From contig NW_022204508.1 of assembly GCF_008831285.2 (NCBI RefSeq), forward strand, positions 434,001-498,000: a stretch of DNA of 64,000 nt, read 5' to 3'. Each line of letters opens with the position of its first letter. The stretch's first letter is position 1. This document shows, in pieces, positions 44,050 to 56,874 of this stretch. This stretch comes from Nymphaea colorata (taxonomy: Eukaryota > Streptophyta > Magnoliopsida > Nymphaeales > Nymphaeaceae). Under the pieces are notes generated by a model. It searched no databases. It was not told the DNA's origin and was given only the letters and a program-made list of their open reading frames with translations. A program made the position numbers and the translations under genes.

Positions 44050-44565
44050 CGGAAGACATGACAAGATAGAGACAGGAAGCAAGAACTCTACCCATAAGTT
44101 TAATAATGAGTGCCAAGGATAGAGATAGGGCAAAGGTCCCAAATACTGGAGGCGTTTGCCCTCTTAGGAATAAGAACACAGACAGCTCTGTTAAATTCCT
44201 CAAAGGGGATGGAGTTGGTACCAAACTCTTGAAAGAAGACCATGAAAAGGATAGAGATAGGGCAAAGGTCTCAATACTGGAGGCGTTTGCCCTCTTAGGA
44301 ATAAGAACACAGACAGCTCTGTTAAATTCCCCAAAGGGGAAGGAGTTGGTACCAAATTCTTGAAAGAAGACCATGAAATCAGGCTGGTAACAGGGCCACA
44401 AGACTCAGAAGAATTCAAGAGGAAACCATTTGATACCAAGCGACTTGCCAGCCTTGAGGGCCCAAACTGCTGCCTTAATATCGTCAAGTTGAAAGGCATG
44501 CTCAGACCGATAAAATCTGAAAAGGAAGCTGGACAAGGATAGCAAAGATCTGCAGTGATAATCAC
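44041..44565 (-). pseudogene. LINE reverse-transcriptase fragment, copy B
   Basis: Equivalent to about 605-1015, covering the region before the palm. FNRAVCVLIPKRANASSI is visible on the minus strand, and an internal tandem duplication makes it appear twice. The YADD-bearing half is absent, replaced by the ARM-repeat fragment. Confidence 0.75.
44115..44377. repeat. Tandem duplication, 132 + 131 bp
   Basis: Units 44115-44246 and 44247-44377 start AAGGATAGAGATAGGG and end AAGACCATGAA. Copy A has one unit (680-811). The event postdates the segmental duplication or was reversed in A. Confidence 0.93.
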
Positions 44566-46599
44566 TTAAATTGGTAAGCTTTTCTGAGCCTTTAACTATA
44601 AAATTCAGATTCCATATACCTTACGGCATGGAAATATGTATAGTTAGAGTGCACATTTGTCAGGTACGCATGAAAGAAGCTAATTTTAAGCTATTGGCAG
44701 TACTGATTACATATGGAACTAAATCACCACCTTCCCCATTTATTGGAACCAGCCTTAAAAAGAAGCTGACCGTTTATTCGACTCAGACAAATGTGTATGT
44801 GATGAATTAAGAAGAGAAATATGGGTATACATACATTTGATTTGGGACAGATCGATTATCGTTGCAGGCTATGAAATAGACCTGTAAAGTACCATTTGAT
44901 TGCAAGAACAATGGTTCTTAAAACACTTGTCCTTAGAATAAGTGTCCTAAGAACAAAGAGTTAATGTCCATATGAACAAGTTGTAATTCTGTATAGTGTT
45001 TAGTGTTTGCTTGCAACGACAGAATTTTCAACATGTGACATTTTACCATATATTCTCTCTCTCTCTCAAAAACACATTATAAAACATGTGAACTAATAAA
45101 AATATTCTTTTTCGATATAAAAAATTCACATACGACAAAGAAAAATATTTTTTATAAAACATATTAAAAATATAAGCCTATTAAAATTCACTTTTTTTCT
45201 CTCTCTACACACGGAAGACTTAAAATCAACATAAAATGAAAGAAAATACTTAAGAAAATATGTAAAAAAAACATGCAATCCTATAAAATACTCTCTCTCT
45301 TGGTCTTTGTCTTTCTATCTCTATAAATACAATTGACCTAAAATTTAGATACAATAAAAGAAAATGCACAATAAAAGATGTAAAAGATACATGAGCCAAA
45401 AATATTATTTATCTGCCATGGTCTGCTTTCAAACTTTAGACCGTTTAAAGTAATACTGAATGGTTTTTTATTTTTTATTTTTTTTCATACAACTTCTGCC
45501 ATGATTTAACTGCGATCCACTTCAAGTTCGGTTGTCAATGTTTTACCAAACTGAAAGCCATTATAGGGAGATCCTATTTGAAATTTGCTAAAATTATTGA
45601 TGGTTGCTAATGAACATGGCTATATGAGAGTGTGCGGTTTGGCAGTCCATCTCATAAACTTACCATGAATTTTTCTTTCTTCTAATTTTACAAAAAATTT
45701 TCTACTATTTTGAATTGAGGATTGGCAAGACCCATGCATGCAAAGCAAAATACTATTGATATGACTGCTCTCCAAGTCTCAACCTCGTAATTCATTATAT
45801 ACCAAAGATGAAAGGCCTCAAATTTATATAATGTTTTGTGCCCATGCAGAAAAAAGACACAAGCCATCAAACTCTTAATTCTCTTTAAATTAAATGCCCC
45901 AAGCAGAACGCTCACAAACTTGCATGCACACGGCGCCATTAATCGAATTGAGAGGTACTTAGATGCACTTTCCACAAAAGAAGAATGAAACAGGTGATAC
46001 TACAGTTCATTTTCCATTGAAAATTCCCATCATATTCTGCTTTTCTGGACGTCTCCAAATTCTGAATATGCACAATCAATTGTAGTAGATGCAGGAAGTG
46101 GGACCAGAAGAGGAAAACTGAGGTTCATGCCTCTAAAGACTCCCCACATTGGTATGACTTTAAATGAAAAACAAAATTTTTGTACATATCAAATGGATCA
46201 TTTTCAGTATACAATGTCAACTTTTTCAATATACATTGTCAGTGGACATGAGCCGGTGAACAAGATCAAATGGAGATGGTAATGCTCTGTCATGGACATT
46301 GGGAAGATTGGAGCCAATGATCCTGGATCATTGTAAGGTTCACGCAAGAGATAGAGAAGCAAAAATAAATTTGCTTACAAATGCCAAATGTGGACCAGAT
46401 GAACTAAAATACAAATCAGAATTTCAGCAAACACTTCATATGCATAAAAAAAAAACACCTTCTCATCATCAAAAATCATATGCAGCAACCACCTCAAGCT
46501 TATAAGATACAATGGAATTAACGTAAAAAAATATAAAAAAGGGAAATACATGCCAATTTAAGTTTTAAATGTCCTTGTTGAAGAACTGATGGATTGAGA
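44566..46599. other. AT-rich spacer, copy B
   Basis: Counterpart of 1016-3050 with small indels. No gene. Confidence 0.6.
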
Positions 46600-46960
46600 T
46601 CTTGAACCAGATTCAACTTATTGTTTATGTGGAAGAAATGAAGAAAGTGAAAACTACTTGTTCCTCGTTATTTTCATTTTCATTTACTGCAGTGGCTAAA
46701 ACTTGGGCCTCTAGGCTACCCCGATACTATTTCCATAACTAAAATAAACAGGTATGAGAATAGCGGATCTCCCTAGGGAAGACCTGGTTTAAGATGCAAC
46801 CAAGCTCCCTCCCTCCCACTGATGAGATGGTCTGAGGAAACTGACGTGACTAGTACCTTAAATTTGAGAGACCTGGCATTGGCTGAAACCCAAATGCCTC
46901 AGGGCCCCGTTCTTTTTGGTCCCCCGACTTAATACGCTGCTGCCATTTAAATGTAGTTTA
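46600..46960 (-). pseudogene. Short LINE reverse-transcriptase remnant, copy B
   Basis: Same as 3060-3400. The RQGDP-equivalent glutamine codon is TAG here and TAA in copy A, so it was already a stop in the common ancestor and has since changed form. Confidence 0.6.
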
Positions 46961-47661
46961 AAACCCTCACTCACCAGAGAAAGTTGAGTGTGGTACGATG
47001 CAAAAGAGAAAAAGGTATTTTGGTAATTTTGAAAAAGAAATATTTTTCATTTTTTTATTTTTATTTTATTTTTATTTGTGTCATGTAAACTAAAGATATT
47101 TTAATCACAAAATTAGTGCACTAGTATAATGCAAATAACCAAATTTTCACGCTCACACCATCCATTGCCATAATTGCAACCCCTTCCTCGTCCTGGACGA
47201 CCAGGAATTTGTTGTGGGCTGTAAAAAAAAGTGACATTAATTAACACGGATTTCAATTTCATGTACAAATAATCGCGAGAATGACCAATTTATATAAAAG
47301 CAATTGTTGTTTGATTGGCGCATGAGTTGTGTAAATTAATCACGAGAACAATGAATAATTTATCTATTTATTTACTTTTAATGAAATAATACTAATGACA
47401 CATGGGTGAAATAATATATAACATATATTATTATATTTTAAATGTTACTCAGTTCATTATTAGCATAATTTTAGGGCTTGTTTGGTTTCAAATCTAGAAT
47501 TTTTTTCTTGCTTTTCACTTTAGATTCTGTAAAAATGATGCTTTAATGTGTACGTGTATATCCAAAAGATTGGTGTTAGTTTACTGTAGATATATCTCTT
47601 AATAATGAAATATTGAGCTAGTAAGTGGTCCGGTTTGTGTTCGGATCTACCTTAACGGAAC

Positions 47662-47880
47662 TTGTCCTTGGACAGAATTTTTGAAAGTTCCCTTCCAGAT
47701 CAAAACATTGTTGGTGCGCTGGAAAATATTCAACATTTACATGTAATCAAGTTGGATAATATTATAGTCAGGGGTTCAAGGCTCGCTCTTTGTTGCGGGT
47801 TCGGTCATATGACTAAATTATGCGCCAGGTGTGAGTTTGATTATGACAGCCATTCAGTTTTCTTTACCCAACTTGACTAA
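47662..47880 (+). other. Conserved 72-codon open frame, copy B
   Basis: Twin of 4117-4335 with two amino-acid substitutions. It carries the same incomplete zinc-knuckle-like LCCGFGHMTKLC and the same TTG first codon. No independent evidence that it is expressed. Confidence 0.25.
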
Positions 47881-48285
47881 AAATTTGTTTCCTGGATACA
47901 GTAATATTGAGATTTTAATTTGCTGACGCATTTTCTTTCCTAACTTTATATATAACAACAATTTAGTTTCGTTGTTGTATGTTTTAAGGTAGATCAAAGG
48001 GTTCAGCCAAGATGACTAAATCATTTCAAACGCTCTCCTGCTTGTCTCACGTTTGCTGAAAACAGTTGCAAACTATTGACTCTTTCACATTCTCTCTACT
48101 TGGAGATGGAAAACATGACCACAAAAAAAATTGCAAGAACCAAATCAAACAAGGGGGAAAGAGAGAGAGAAAGGAGCCGATGAAATGCAAATTTGCATAT
48201 TTAAAGAATAGATTAGTTACACGCATTTCAAACAATTTAAAATGAATAAAAAAAGTTAAGCAGCATGATGTAGCAATACTACAGA

Positions 48286-49990
48286 TCATCTCCTATCGTC
48301 TAACCTTTTCCCAAGACAGTCCTTTAAATGCTGCGGCAGATGGAGGGCAGGACATGATCTGTAAATTGTCAAATCTTCAAGCTTCGGGAGGCAGGCAATC
48401 TGTTGCTTTGCATCCGTATGACATGTTCCTGCTGCATCATTTTGTTGGGGAGTAACATCATTGACGTTCATTAGAGACTTGAGATTGGGGAAGACTTTAA
48501 GAGATAACCGTCTCCGTTGCCAGAGGCATTGCCAGTGGCCTCCCAAACTGATGTCCTCATTAAAACCTTGTAGGTGCAGTTCCTCCAGCAGGGAGAGAGC
48601 CCACACCCATTTAGGCACCCTTCCGCATTTGAGCTCTTCAACCCTCGAGTCTATCAAAGTCAGATCCTTGAGGGAGGGTAGAAATGTTGATAGCTGATCT
48701 GATGGCAATGACAGCGTTGATTCCATAGCTGCCCCATCCAAGAGCATCAGATTGAGGTTGGGCAGGTGCTAAAGCAAGTTCTACTCCAATCTTGCATTTG
48801 GGCAATTCAACACTGTCAGGGCACGGAGCCGAGTCGCTTGACCGTCATGCCCCGGCAGCTCGGACAGAGCATAAATCAAGCCTTCTGTCTGCATCTTTGG
48901 ACGGTTCTGAAATTCCACCTCTCTTAAGCATGCATAAAAGTTTCTGTTGCTAATTCCCTTGATCCAGCTGCTGGCCATCCTTCTCATTTGGGCAAACTCC
49001 ATGCTCTCAGATCCTCAAGTGAAGGAAGGTGAGCAGGGAGCTGCTTCAGAGTGTTCAGATTAGACAACCACAGCCTCTTTCAATCTGGCATGTGTACATC
49101 AGCTACTTGCTCTAACCTCTCACAATATCTCACCTCCAACCACTCCAAGCCAGGCATGTTAGCGAGAGTCTTTAACTTATAACATCCATACACATCCAAC
49201 CACTTGAGAGCAGGCATGCCATGAGATAATTGCTCTAGGCTGCCACATCCTTCCACCTGCAACCAGTCCAAGTTGGGGAAGTCACCAATCGTGTTGAGTC
49301 CATCATAGCTCCGAATTTTCAAGGACTTTAGCATAGGCATGCTCGGTAATTCACACAGTGTAGGGCAGGTGTTGACCTCCAACTTCTCCAATGATTTAAT
49401 TCCTATCACTGTTGCCCACAATGGGAAACATTGCAGCCGTAATGTCTGCAGCTCCACATAGTTGGTGTCCAAATACCACACAGGCCTTTCACCTTTATAA
49501 TCGCAAATTCCCAAGCTCTCTATGCCATGTGGAGGTTCCAAAGCCTCCAGCAAACCCTTCTGTTCCGAAGCACTGCCCACTATGTCATTTTTTCCCACCT
49601 TGAAGTCTAATTCCACACCAATTGGCTCGTGCTTCTCCTTAAGATGTGTGTCTTAAGCTCACCGTAAATTGGTAAGCTTCCCCAAGCCTTTGGCTATAAA
49701 AAGTTTCCCAAACCTTCGGCTATAAAATGCAAACGCGTTGCATGTTCAAGCTCAAGATACCTCTAGTTGCGGAGTTCTCCCATTTCGTTGGGCAGCTCTT
49801 CAATTTTACTATGATTTAAATTCAATGTCTGCAGGTTCTAGAGTCTACCGATTGAATTGGGCAACTGTCTCACATCAGAAAGGCTAAGATCAAGTTATTT
49901 TAGAAGTGAAAGGTTTTGAATGGGAGTTTGGTAGCTCATGTATCTGACATTTCATCAAGTGGCTTTAATATAAAAAGTCATCCAGCCCTT
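48286..49990 (-). pseudogene. LRR region of CNL-type resistance gene, pseudogene 4 (copy B)
   Basis: Twin of pseudogene 1. Frames 49616-49080 (VGKNDIVGSASEQKGLLEAL to LRRs built on MPALKWLDVYGC), 49002-48781 (LREVEFQNRPKMQTEGLIYA) and 48747-48286 (C-terminal ISLGGHWQCLWQRRRLSL, ALHLPQHLKDCLGKRLDDRR) are all interrupted. Unlike copy A it keeps CAG after LREVEF, but it has its own stop in place of Q before HLPNLNL. It lacks about 150 bp near 49650 corresponding to 6041-6185. The C-terminal reading frame is better preserved than in copy A, which diverges after PTDAKQ. No NB-ARC is present. Confidence 0.88.
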
Positions 49991-50499
49991 GGCTTCAATC
50001 AAATTGCTGCTTATTTTGTCCTGTCTGTGCCTGCCATTCAAATGAATTTTCCCTTCAGTAGTGGTGTGACCCGTTTCCCTCTTCAATCTGGTGAAATACG
50101 TTTATAATAATATGGCACATAGGAAAATACTCAATCACACATTTTTTTACTAAGTTATGCTAAAGAAGAAGTTAAATTATTTAATTTACTAGCAGTTAAA
50201 TAAATCTGATGGAAAGAATCCCCAACCGAAGCCTTCTACATCTCTTAGAGTTCCTCTTTTCAGGTTTGTCAGATTTCGTGTTAATGCTCTTGTTTATCTG
50301 ATTTTGTAAATTTTGCATATTCAATCTTCAACTCACATTTATTTTGATATTGAATGTGACCAAATTCTGCTGCAAACAATTTGCTGGACTTTAGAGTCAA
50401 ATTTGGGCTCGGTCACAAAAGTAAATATTGAATCCATTAAACCAGATCCAAACTTTGTCATAATGTTATGATCGGCATAAAGTCACATGAGAGTGTGTG
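49991..50499. other. Spacer, copy B
   Basis: Counterpart of 6491-7015. No gene. Confidence 0.5.
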
Positions 50500-50509
50500 T
50501 GTGTATATG

Positions 50510-50553
<44 letters not shown>

Positions 50554-52400
50554 TGAGCATAATATTAGCAAAAGCATTTGGCTAACGATGGTAGAACAAA
50601 AGCAGCAATTACTTGTGTCTGAATCCAACGTTCAAACCAGTTTTTTTTTTAAATTAACCGTTCACATATTATCTTAAAAATAATTTGGTAGGTGAACCAA
50701 GCTAATAATTGAGATCAAAATAAGTCTGAAACCATTTTCTCCATGCCTAATGTTATTAAGATTTTCCTTGAGTATATATATATATATATATTATGACAAT
50801 TATTGGACATGGATTGAATTTCATGACCCACATTTTTTGGTAAACTTAGAACAATTAAAACTGCCAGTTTTAAATTTTCGTGTATCCAGTTTCTCTCTAG
50901 TTTTTTTTTCCATACCTATAAATTTGTACCTTTGGAGTTCAAATGCGAAGGAAAAATTTCAAAAATCCGACTGGAATCTGGGTTACCACAGTGGCAGTGG
51001 CGAACAGCCATAAATAGTAGAGTGCTCCATGGATTTGGTACTCCATCAAGTTGTTCTACCATTGCAATTTCATGACCACACTGTTTATGTAAGAACAGTA
51101 CATTATGGTTGTTAGTACAATTTAATGGTCTGCCCCCTTCTTTAATTTCTAGTTGCTGAATTTATAAGAAAGAATAAACCCGTCGGTTGGCATTAGAAGT
51201 ACAACGTGCCCATTGCTTAATTTGGACTATGGTGAGCCCATGTGCTCTACAAGCTGGCAAGGTATATGGCCCAATCCCTATCTTCTACGGTCACGTACAA
51301 AACCACCCAGTTTCAACCACATCTTACCCAAATAAAGAAATGTTTCTTTATTCCTCAGCAATCACTTCCCAATCATCTCAGCTTCAGCAGAAATACTGTT
51401 TTTAGCTTTACCAAACATGAACATATTTCTTGAAAGTCCATAGGCACCAAATGACAGTGTGGAAGGTAACTTTCCAACACTTGTTGCCAGCCTCGCTTAA
51501 CACTGTTGTTGTTAGCTACCATTGTCAACATCATTACTGCTAGAAAACATCATTACTGCTAGAGAGCAAGAAACCGAAAAAAGTGATCTGCATCTTCCTC
51601 TTGTCATTTATACATGAAGAACCATTGCACTTCAATCTATGTAAAGTAGGGAATGAGAATCTGCCTACATAAGCAATATACACAAACTTATTTTTTCTCT
51701 CTTTTATGAATCTCCCTGTTTCTCTCACCTCTTTCAATTTCTCTCCTAAAATCTCTCTTTTTATTTCTCTTCGGTTTTCTCTCACCTTTAAATATCTTTC
51801 TCTTTTGCCTGAAAATCATTTTCTCTTCGTTTCTCTTGAATTTATTTCTTTTCTGAGTCACTCTCTCTCTCGCTGTCTCTCTTCAATTTTCTCTCTTAAA
51901 ATCTCTTTATCTTTCTTTCGTTAATCTCTCCCTCTCTCTCTTCTGTTTGTATCTTAAAATCTCTCATTCTCTCTGTCAATCTCTCTCTCTCTCTCTCCCC
52001 CCCATGTTGTCTCCCTTTCTTTCTCTGCCTCCCTTTCATTTCTTTTTTATGATCTCTTTTTCTATCTCTTCGATCTCACTCTCGGCAATTTCTCTCTTAA
52101 AACATCATTTTCTCTTAATGTTATTAATCTCTCTATTTGATTTCTCCCTCTGTACCTTCCCTTCTCTTTCTTTATGATTTCTCTATGAAAATTTCTCTCC
52201 ATTATTAATCTCTTTCTGTCTATCCTAGATTTGCCTCTCTCTCTCTCTCTGTGTCTCCCTCCCTCCGCCCCCCTCTGTCTCTCTCTCTCTTGTCTGTCTC
52301 TTTTAACATTATAAATAAGGTTGAACTACTATATAACTTTTATTATGAATAAGGTTGATCTTTGCTGGCTCTCTCTCTCTCTCTCTCTATACATAAATGC
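50500..52400. repeat. Copy-B-specific sequence between microsatellites, ending in a CT tract
   Basis: GT/AT/AG repeats (50497-50553) and another (AT)n at 50774-50791 lead into about 0.9 kb of ordinary AT-rich sequence with no recognised gene. A long pyrimidine tract (51690-52260) and (CT)n (52368-52388) follow. Copy A joins equivalents of about 50535 and 52205 directly. Either sequence was inserted here or microsatellite recombination deleted it from A. Confidence 0.7.
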
Positions 52401-53150
52401 AACATTGATCCATGACTGCTGCTAAATAAATCCAGAAGAAAACCTCAACCCCAATCTTCTACGTCACCTGGATCTGTACTTCACTGACAATTAAGAAGGA
52501 AAAAAAAAAGAACATTAGAGGCAAGTGCGCTCATGCAGGGGTAAGCTAATAAAATAAGAATGATATTAAAGTAAAGATGAAAAAACTTGCTAAATCACAT
52601 CCTAACTAGTGTAACATGGTGCCAGATATATGTTGCCCGCAGTGGCACGTGATCACTTAATACCATTCAGTCATTTAGATCCCAATCCAGTAATCAAGAA
52701 CATATTGATAGTCTTTTTTTTCCAGACTGTGATTCATTTTTTTAAATAGAAATTATTTGTTTTAATATTGTTTGCAGTAATTATTTTTCTTGCTTTAAAA
52801 TATTAAAAAAACAAATACCAATAACTTGAAAAACTTGCCAGAGTTATAGAAGAAATTAGGCAGTGCTGAGAATAATGTGAGAAGGCAAATCAGATTGTTG
52901 ACTGTCCTTACGTCTCTTAGTTGTCCAATATGCAGTTTCTAGGGAGAATATTTCTTGCTTTCTTCTTATTCTTCTCCTTTCAACAGAATCTGATTAGTCA
53001 AATTTCAATTTAATTTTGCAAAGTAGAGAATCTAAATGGCATTTCATGTCCGCCTGTGATAATTCTATAAAATTCATGACCATGGCAATTTACTCTACCA
53101 TCTCCTAGAGAGGAAGCCTGAGCAATACTATACCATAGTATAGTATTTGG
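52401..53150. other. Spacer, copy B
   Basis: Counterpart of 7255-7987. The block ends at CCATAGTATAGTATTTGG, where the GATCCAAAT tract of copy A is missing. No gene. Confidence 0.55.
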
Positions 53151-53574
53151 TGCAGCCAGACACTGTCAGGCCGTACCTAAAAAGACAGGTTATGCACAGG
53201 ACCTGGCCAAGCCTAGCTTGGTATGGGTAGGCTAGGTCGCACCAGGCTGTACCGGCGGCCACAACGCAAGCCTGGCTTAACCAGGTATGGCCCCGGCCGG
53301 CCTGGCTCAACAGGTCTTGCCTCCTTAGGATATGCCAGTGGCCAGCCTGTTTCTGGCCAGGCCATTCTAGGCCTGTCTGTGGCTAGCCAAGCTACGCCTG
53401 CAGCTAGGCTTACAGCCAGACAAAACAAGCCATGTGGCTGGCCTGAAGCACATTTTTAGGTCTGTTGTCTGCCACTCAGCTAGACCTAGCTTGCTGGGTG
53501 CTTGGGAATAGCTTGCCCTTGGCACAGTCAAACTCTCGCTCAATTTTTTGAACAATTTTAACCTTATTAGGGAA
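53150..53574. repeat. GC-rich block, copy B
   Basis: Counterpart of 9206-9600, with GGCCAGGC and GGCTAGC words in both directions. Frames here lack domains. Confidence 0.6.
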
Positions 53575-53782
53575 TTATGTAATTTGATGCTAATAATAAC
53601 TAATTAATAACTAATTATACTTAGCTAACTCAGCCAGGCCTAGCTTGCTGGGTGCTTGGGAATAGCTTGCCCTTGGCACAGTCAAACTCTCGCTCAATTT
53701 TTTGAACAATTTTAACCTTATTAGGTAATTATGTAATTTGAAGCTAATAATAACTAATTAATAACTAATTATACTTAAAAAA
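53475..53782. repeat. Tandem duplication, period 154 bp
   Basis: CTCAGC(T/C)AG(A/G)CCTAGCTTGC starts at 53475 and 53629. Each unit runs through CAAACTCTCGCTCAATTTTT and AATAACTAATTAATAACTAA. Copy A has one unit (from about 9512). Confidence 0.92.
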
Positions 53783-53789
53783 AAGACTA

Positions 53790-54660
53790 AAATGCCATTC
53801 GGTCTTTTTCATCTATAAATAATCATTGTTTCTACCTTCTAATACATCATCAACCCCTTGGAGCCCTCTCTCTTTGTAAATACTTTTTCATTTCTACCTT
53901 CTAATATGCCTGACAACCGCTTGGAGTCTTCCCTCTCCTACTCCAAACTTTCTTCTTATCCTATTTTCACTTTAATATCTCTCTTCAGTGCTTCCTCATT
54001 TTCAATCTTGCAGTATTTCTTCTTCTTCAATTTTTATAATCGAGGAGCTCATGAAAGGCTCTTGTCTACTTTCTTCAACTCATTGGAGTCCTCATTTGAT
54101 GACCTTATTTGGTAGTGGAAGCAAAGAAGTGATTTATTCTTCGACTTTATCAAGGTATGTTGATCTTTTCTATTTTTTTTTACTTTTTGATTTCATGTCA
54201 AGCCAATTAATCCATAGAGATGGATTCGGAGAGAGAAGGATTTTTCTTAAAGCTATGGGAGTATGAACAATGCAAGTTTGTCTTTTTAATTCTCTCTTTC
54301 TGTATTTTCTTAAATATCTGTCTTTTCAACTACTTCTTTTTTTTGAAACTATATCTATTTTTTTAATTCTCTCTCTTTCAAATATCTTTCTCTCTCCCAC
54401 TCTTTCTTTTAGGTTGCTCTCTCTTTAACCTCTCCAATTTTTACTTTCCTCTTCATTTTGCTCTTTCTTTCAATCTCTATCTTTTCCTTTTTTGAAATTC
54501 CCTTTCTCACTCTTTTTATTTCTTTCTTTGTTTTTTTTTGTTCTCCCTCTTCTTTAACTAATCTCTCTTTTTTTTTTTCTAGTTTTTGTCTCTCTTTTAT
54601 TAATCTCTCTTGTTAATGTCTCTCTTTAAATCTTTCTCTTTTGGAGTGATTACTATACTT
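53790..54660. repeat. LTR-like TATA region and CT tract, copy B
   Basis: TATAAATAAT at 53814-53823 and the same TTTCTACCTTCTAATA pairs and CT tract as 9600-10560. No coding sequence recognised. Confidence 0.4.
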
Positions 54661-54873
54661 TAAGCTCCTTGCTTAAATCCAAAGATATGTTGACAAAGAA
54701 AGGGTGTGATGTAAATGGAGACATGGCTACTGATGAACATTACACATGCCATTTTATATGGAGCAAATATTAAGATAAGTTGGACCGATAACCTATTGTA
54801 CAATAAGAGATCCTGTGCGCCCAAATTTAAATATGGAGCAGATATTTGAATCTTGTGGAATGCATCAGGGATC

Positions 54874-56290
54874 CACTCCCACCAAAAAAAAAAAAATGGA
54901 CGGCTAGAAGGAAACCCATCAGTAAAAATTCGGTTGACGAGTTAATGACGGTGACAATGAAAAGCGTCATGTTGATTGATGACATGTCCATGGGCATCTA
55001 TAAAGACTAGATATTTACCAACTATTATGGGAACCATCAGTATTGAAATGAGTATCACTAACGTCCAAGGAGAACCATCATTGCTTATTGAATCACTAAT
55101 GTTCGATTCCGCTGTCACTAATGGTGAGTCTTCCCTTAAACGTGTAGACAACCCATTGTTTACTGAGTTATCTTGAGCACATCAATAAATATACAACTTT
55201 TGCGAACCGCGTATCAATGCCATCAGTATTTATCTAGGTGACGTTGTTTCTTCTGTCAGCATATGTTTAAAAGCTTGCTCACAGTTTCTCATGATATATC
55301 TTCCTTTATGACTGATGGTTTTTCGTCTTCCATCAATGAACACTTATCCTTATTTTTCTGTTGCAATCAGGGGCTTGAGACAACTTGTGTTAAGGTCCCC
55401 AAGGTAGATACTAAATGTACAAAGGTAGATATGCTCATAGATAGTGTAAATCAAATTATAGCTTCACTTGTGGGATCATTCGGTTAAGTTTCAAATATAT
55501 TTTCTATTAAAATCATGCATACCATTTCTTGTAACATATTTTACTTGTTCTATGCAACTTTGCCGCCTGATTTACGCCATTGATAAGTATAGATGAAATT
55601 TGAAGTCTAGATTATTGGACTTCGTTTCATGTTTTGAATATTATTACCAACACCATTGGAATATCTAAGATGGGCTACATGTATCGAAAAATTTGTTACA
55701 CTTATTCATACATATGTACTTGTTATTAAGGATAATATCAATTCATTTGTCTGTTAATCAATAATATGTTCTGTATAATACATTGATTGCATTTTGTTCT
55801 GTTATTGATATCGTGCAAGGTTTTTTTGTATTCCTATTTTCCAGGTTGTACATGATATAGTATAATATAAAACATATTACAACCTTTTACTGACAGGTAT
55901 CTCACATCAGTAAAAGTGCAATCTAGCATCCATAAAATAGCTATTACTGACAGGAAGCAATTGTCAATATTAAAAATTAATTTTTCTGCTGGGTATTTCC
56001 GTTAGTAAAAAGTGCACTGACGGTAGCCAGTCGTTACGGGTGTGTCAGTAAATCCTTAGCAATACAAGATGGCCACGATTTTCAGTGTAAGTGCACAAAT
56101 GACTGACTGATGTAAGCAAGCGTCGCTACCCCATGCAATACACTAACAGCAACAGCCATTAGTATAATTCGACATCTACTAACGGTCTAGTGGACCCCGT
56201 CATTGAAATATTTAGTAGCACAATCTACACTCATGGATCCTGACATCCATCAATAAAATTATTAATGGTGGACTAGACATTTTTAATTGA
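54874..56290 (+). mobile_element. CACTA-like element remnant, copy B
   Basis: Counterpart of 13089-14970. The CACTCCCACC end is kept, but the first hairpin is damaged (ATGGACGG ... CCCATCAGTA). An internal deletion of about 440 bp removes most of the hAT MITE and the coiled-coil-coding segment. The last codons (to ASLVGSFG, 55487) remain. TACTGACAGG and CATCAGTAAAA words persist at 55890-56040. Confidence 0.5.
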
Positions 56291-56874
56291 CGTTTTTTAA
56301 AATGTCAATATTGTTTTCTTTTTGATGATCCAAGCCTTAGGATGCCAATAAATTGGATTTGGACCATATGTATCGTTTTATAATGTCCAGTTACCGATGC
56401 AAACTGACCAGCAGTAGGCTCCCATGTTTTATTAAGAACGGGATGAAATTGGAAACTATACACAAAATATAAATGTCCGATTTATTGGATATGGTCCACC
56501 TATTTCAAAACGAATTCAAATGTGGCAACATTTCAATCTAACTTTTGTATTCATAATCTGAATTTTATATGAATTTGACTTTTTAATTAGCATTCTCTAT
56601 ACAAATCCAGCTTCTAAATAAACAACTAATCATTTCAAACCACAGTAGTTGATATTTTAAGAATCGACTTCCAAAATACATGGACATCGGATAGACATTT
56701 GTTTAAAATTGAACATAAATTTAAATGAAATCAAATATTGACTGACTCAAAAAACTCAAGCTGGAGCTCAACTTGACGATACAACATCGAGCTCGAACCC
56801 AACTTATTTAGCTTGCTTATGCTAAATATGTACTGTTTCTTTTAACTCGTTTAGTTAGTACTCGTTTAACATGA
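56291..56874. other. AT-rich spacer, copy B
   Basis: Counterpart of 14970-15505. No gene. Confidence 0.45.
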
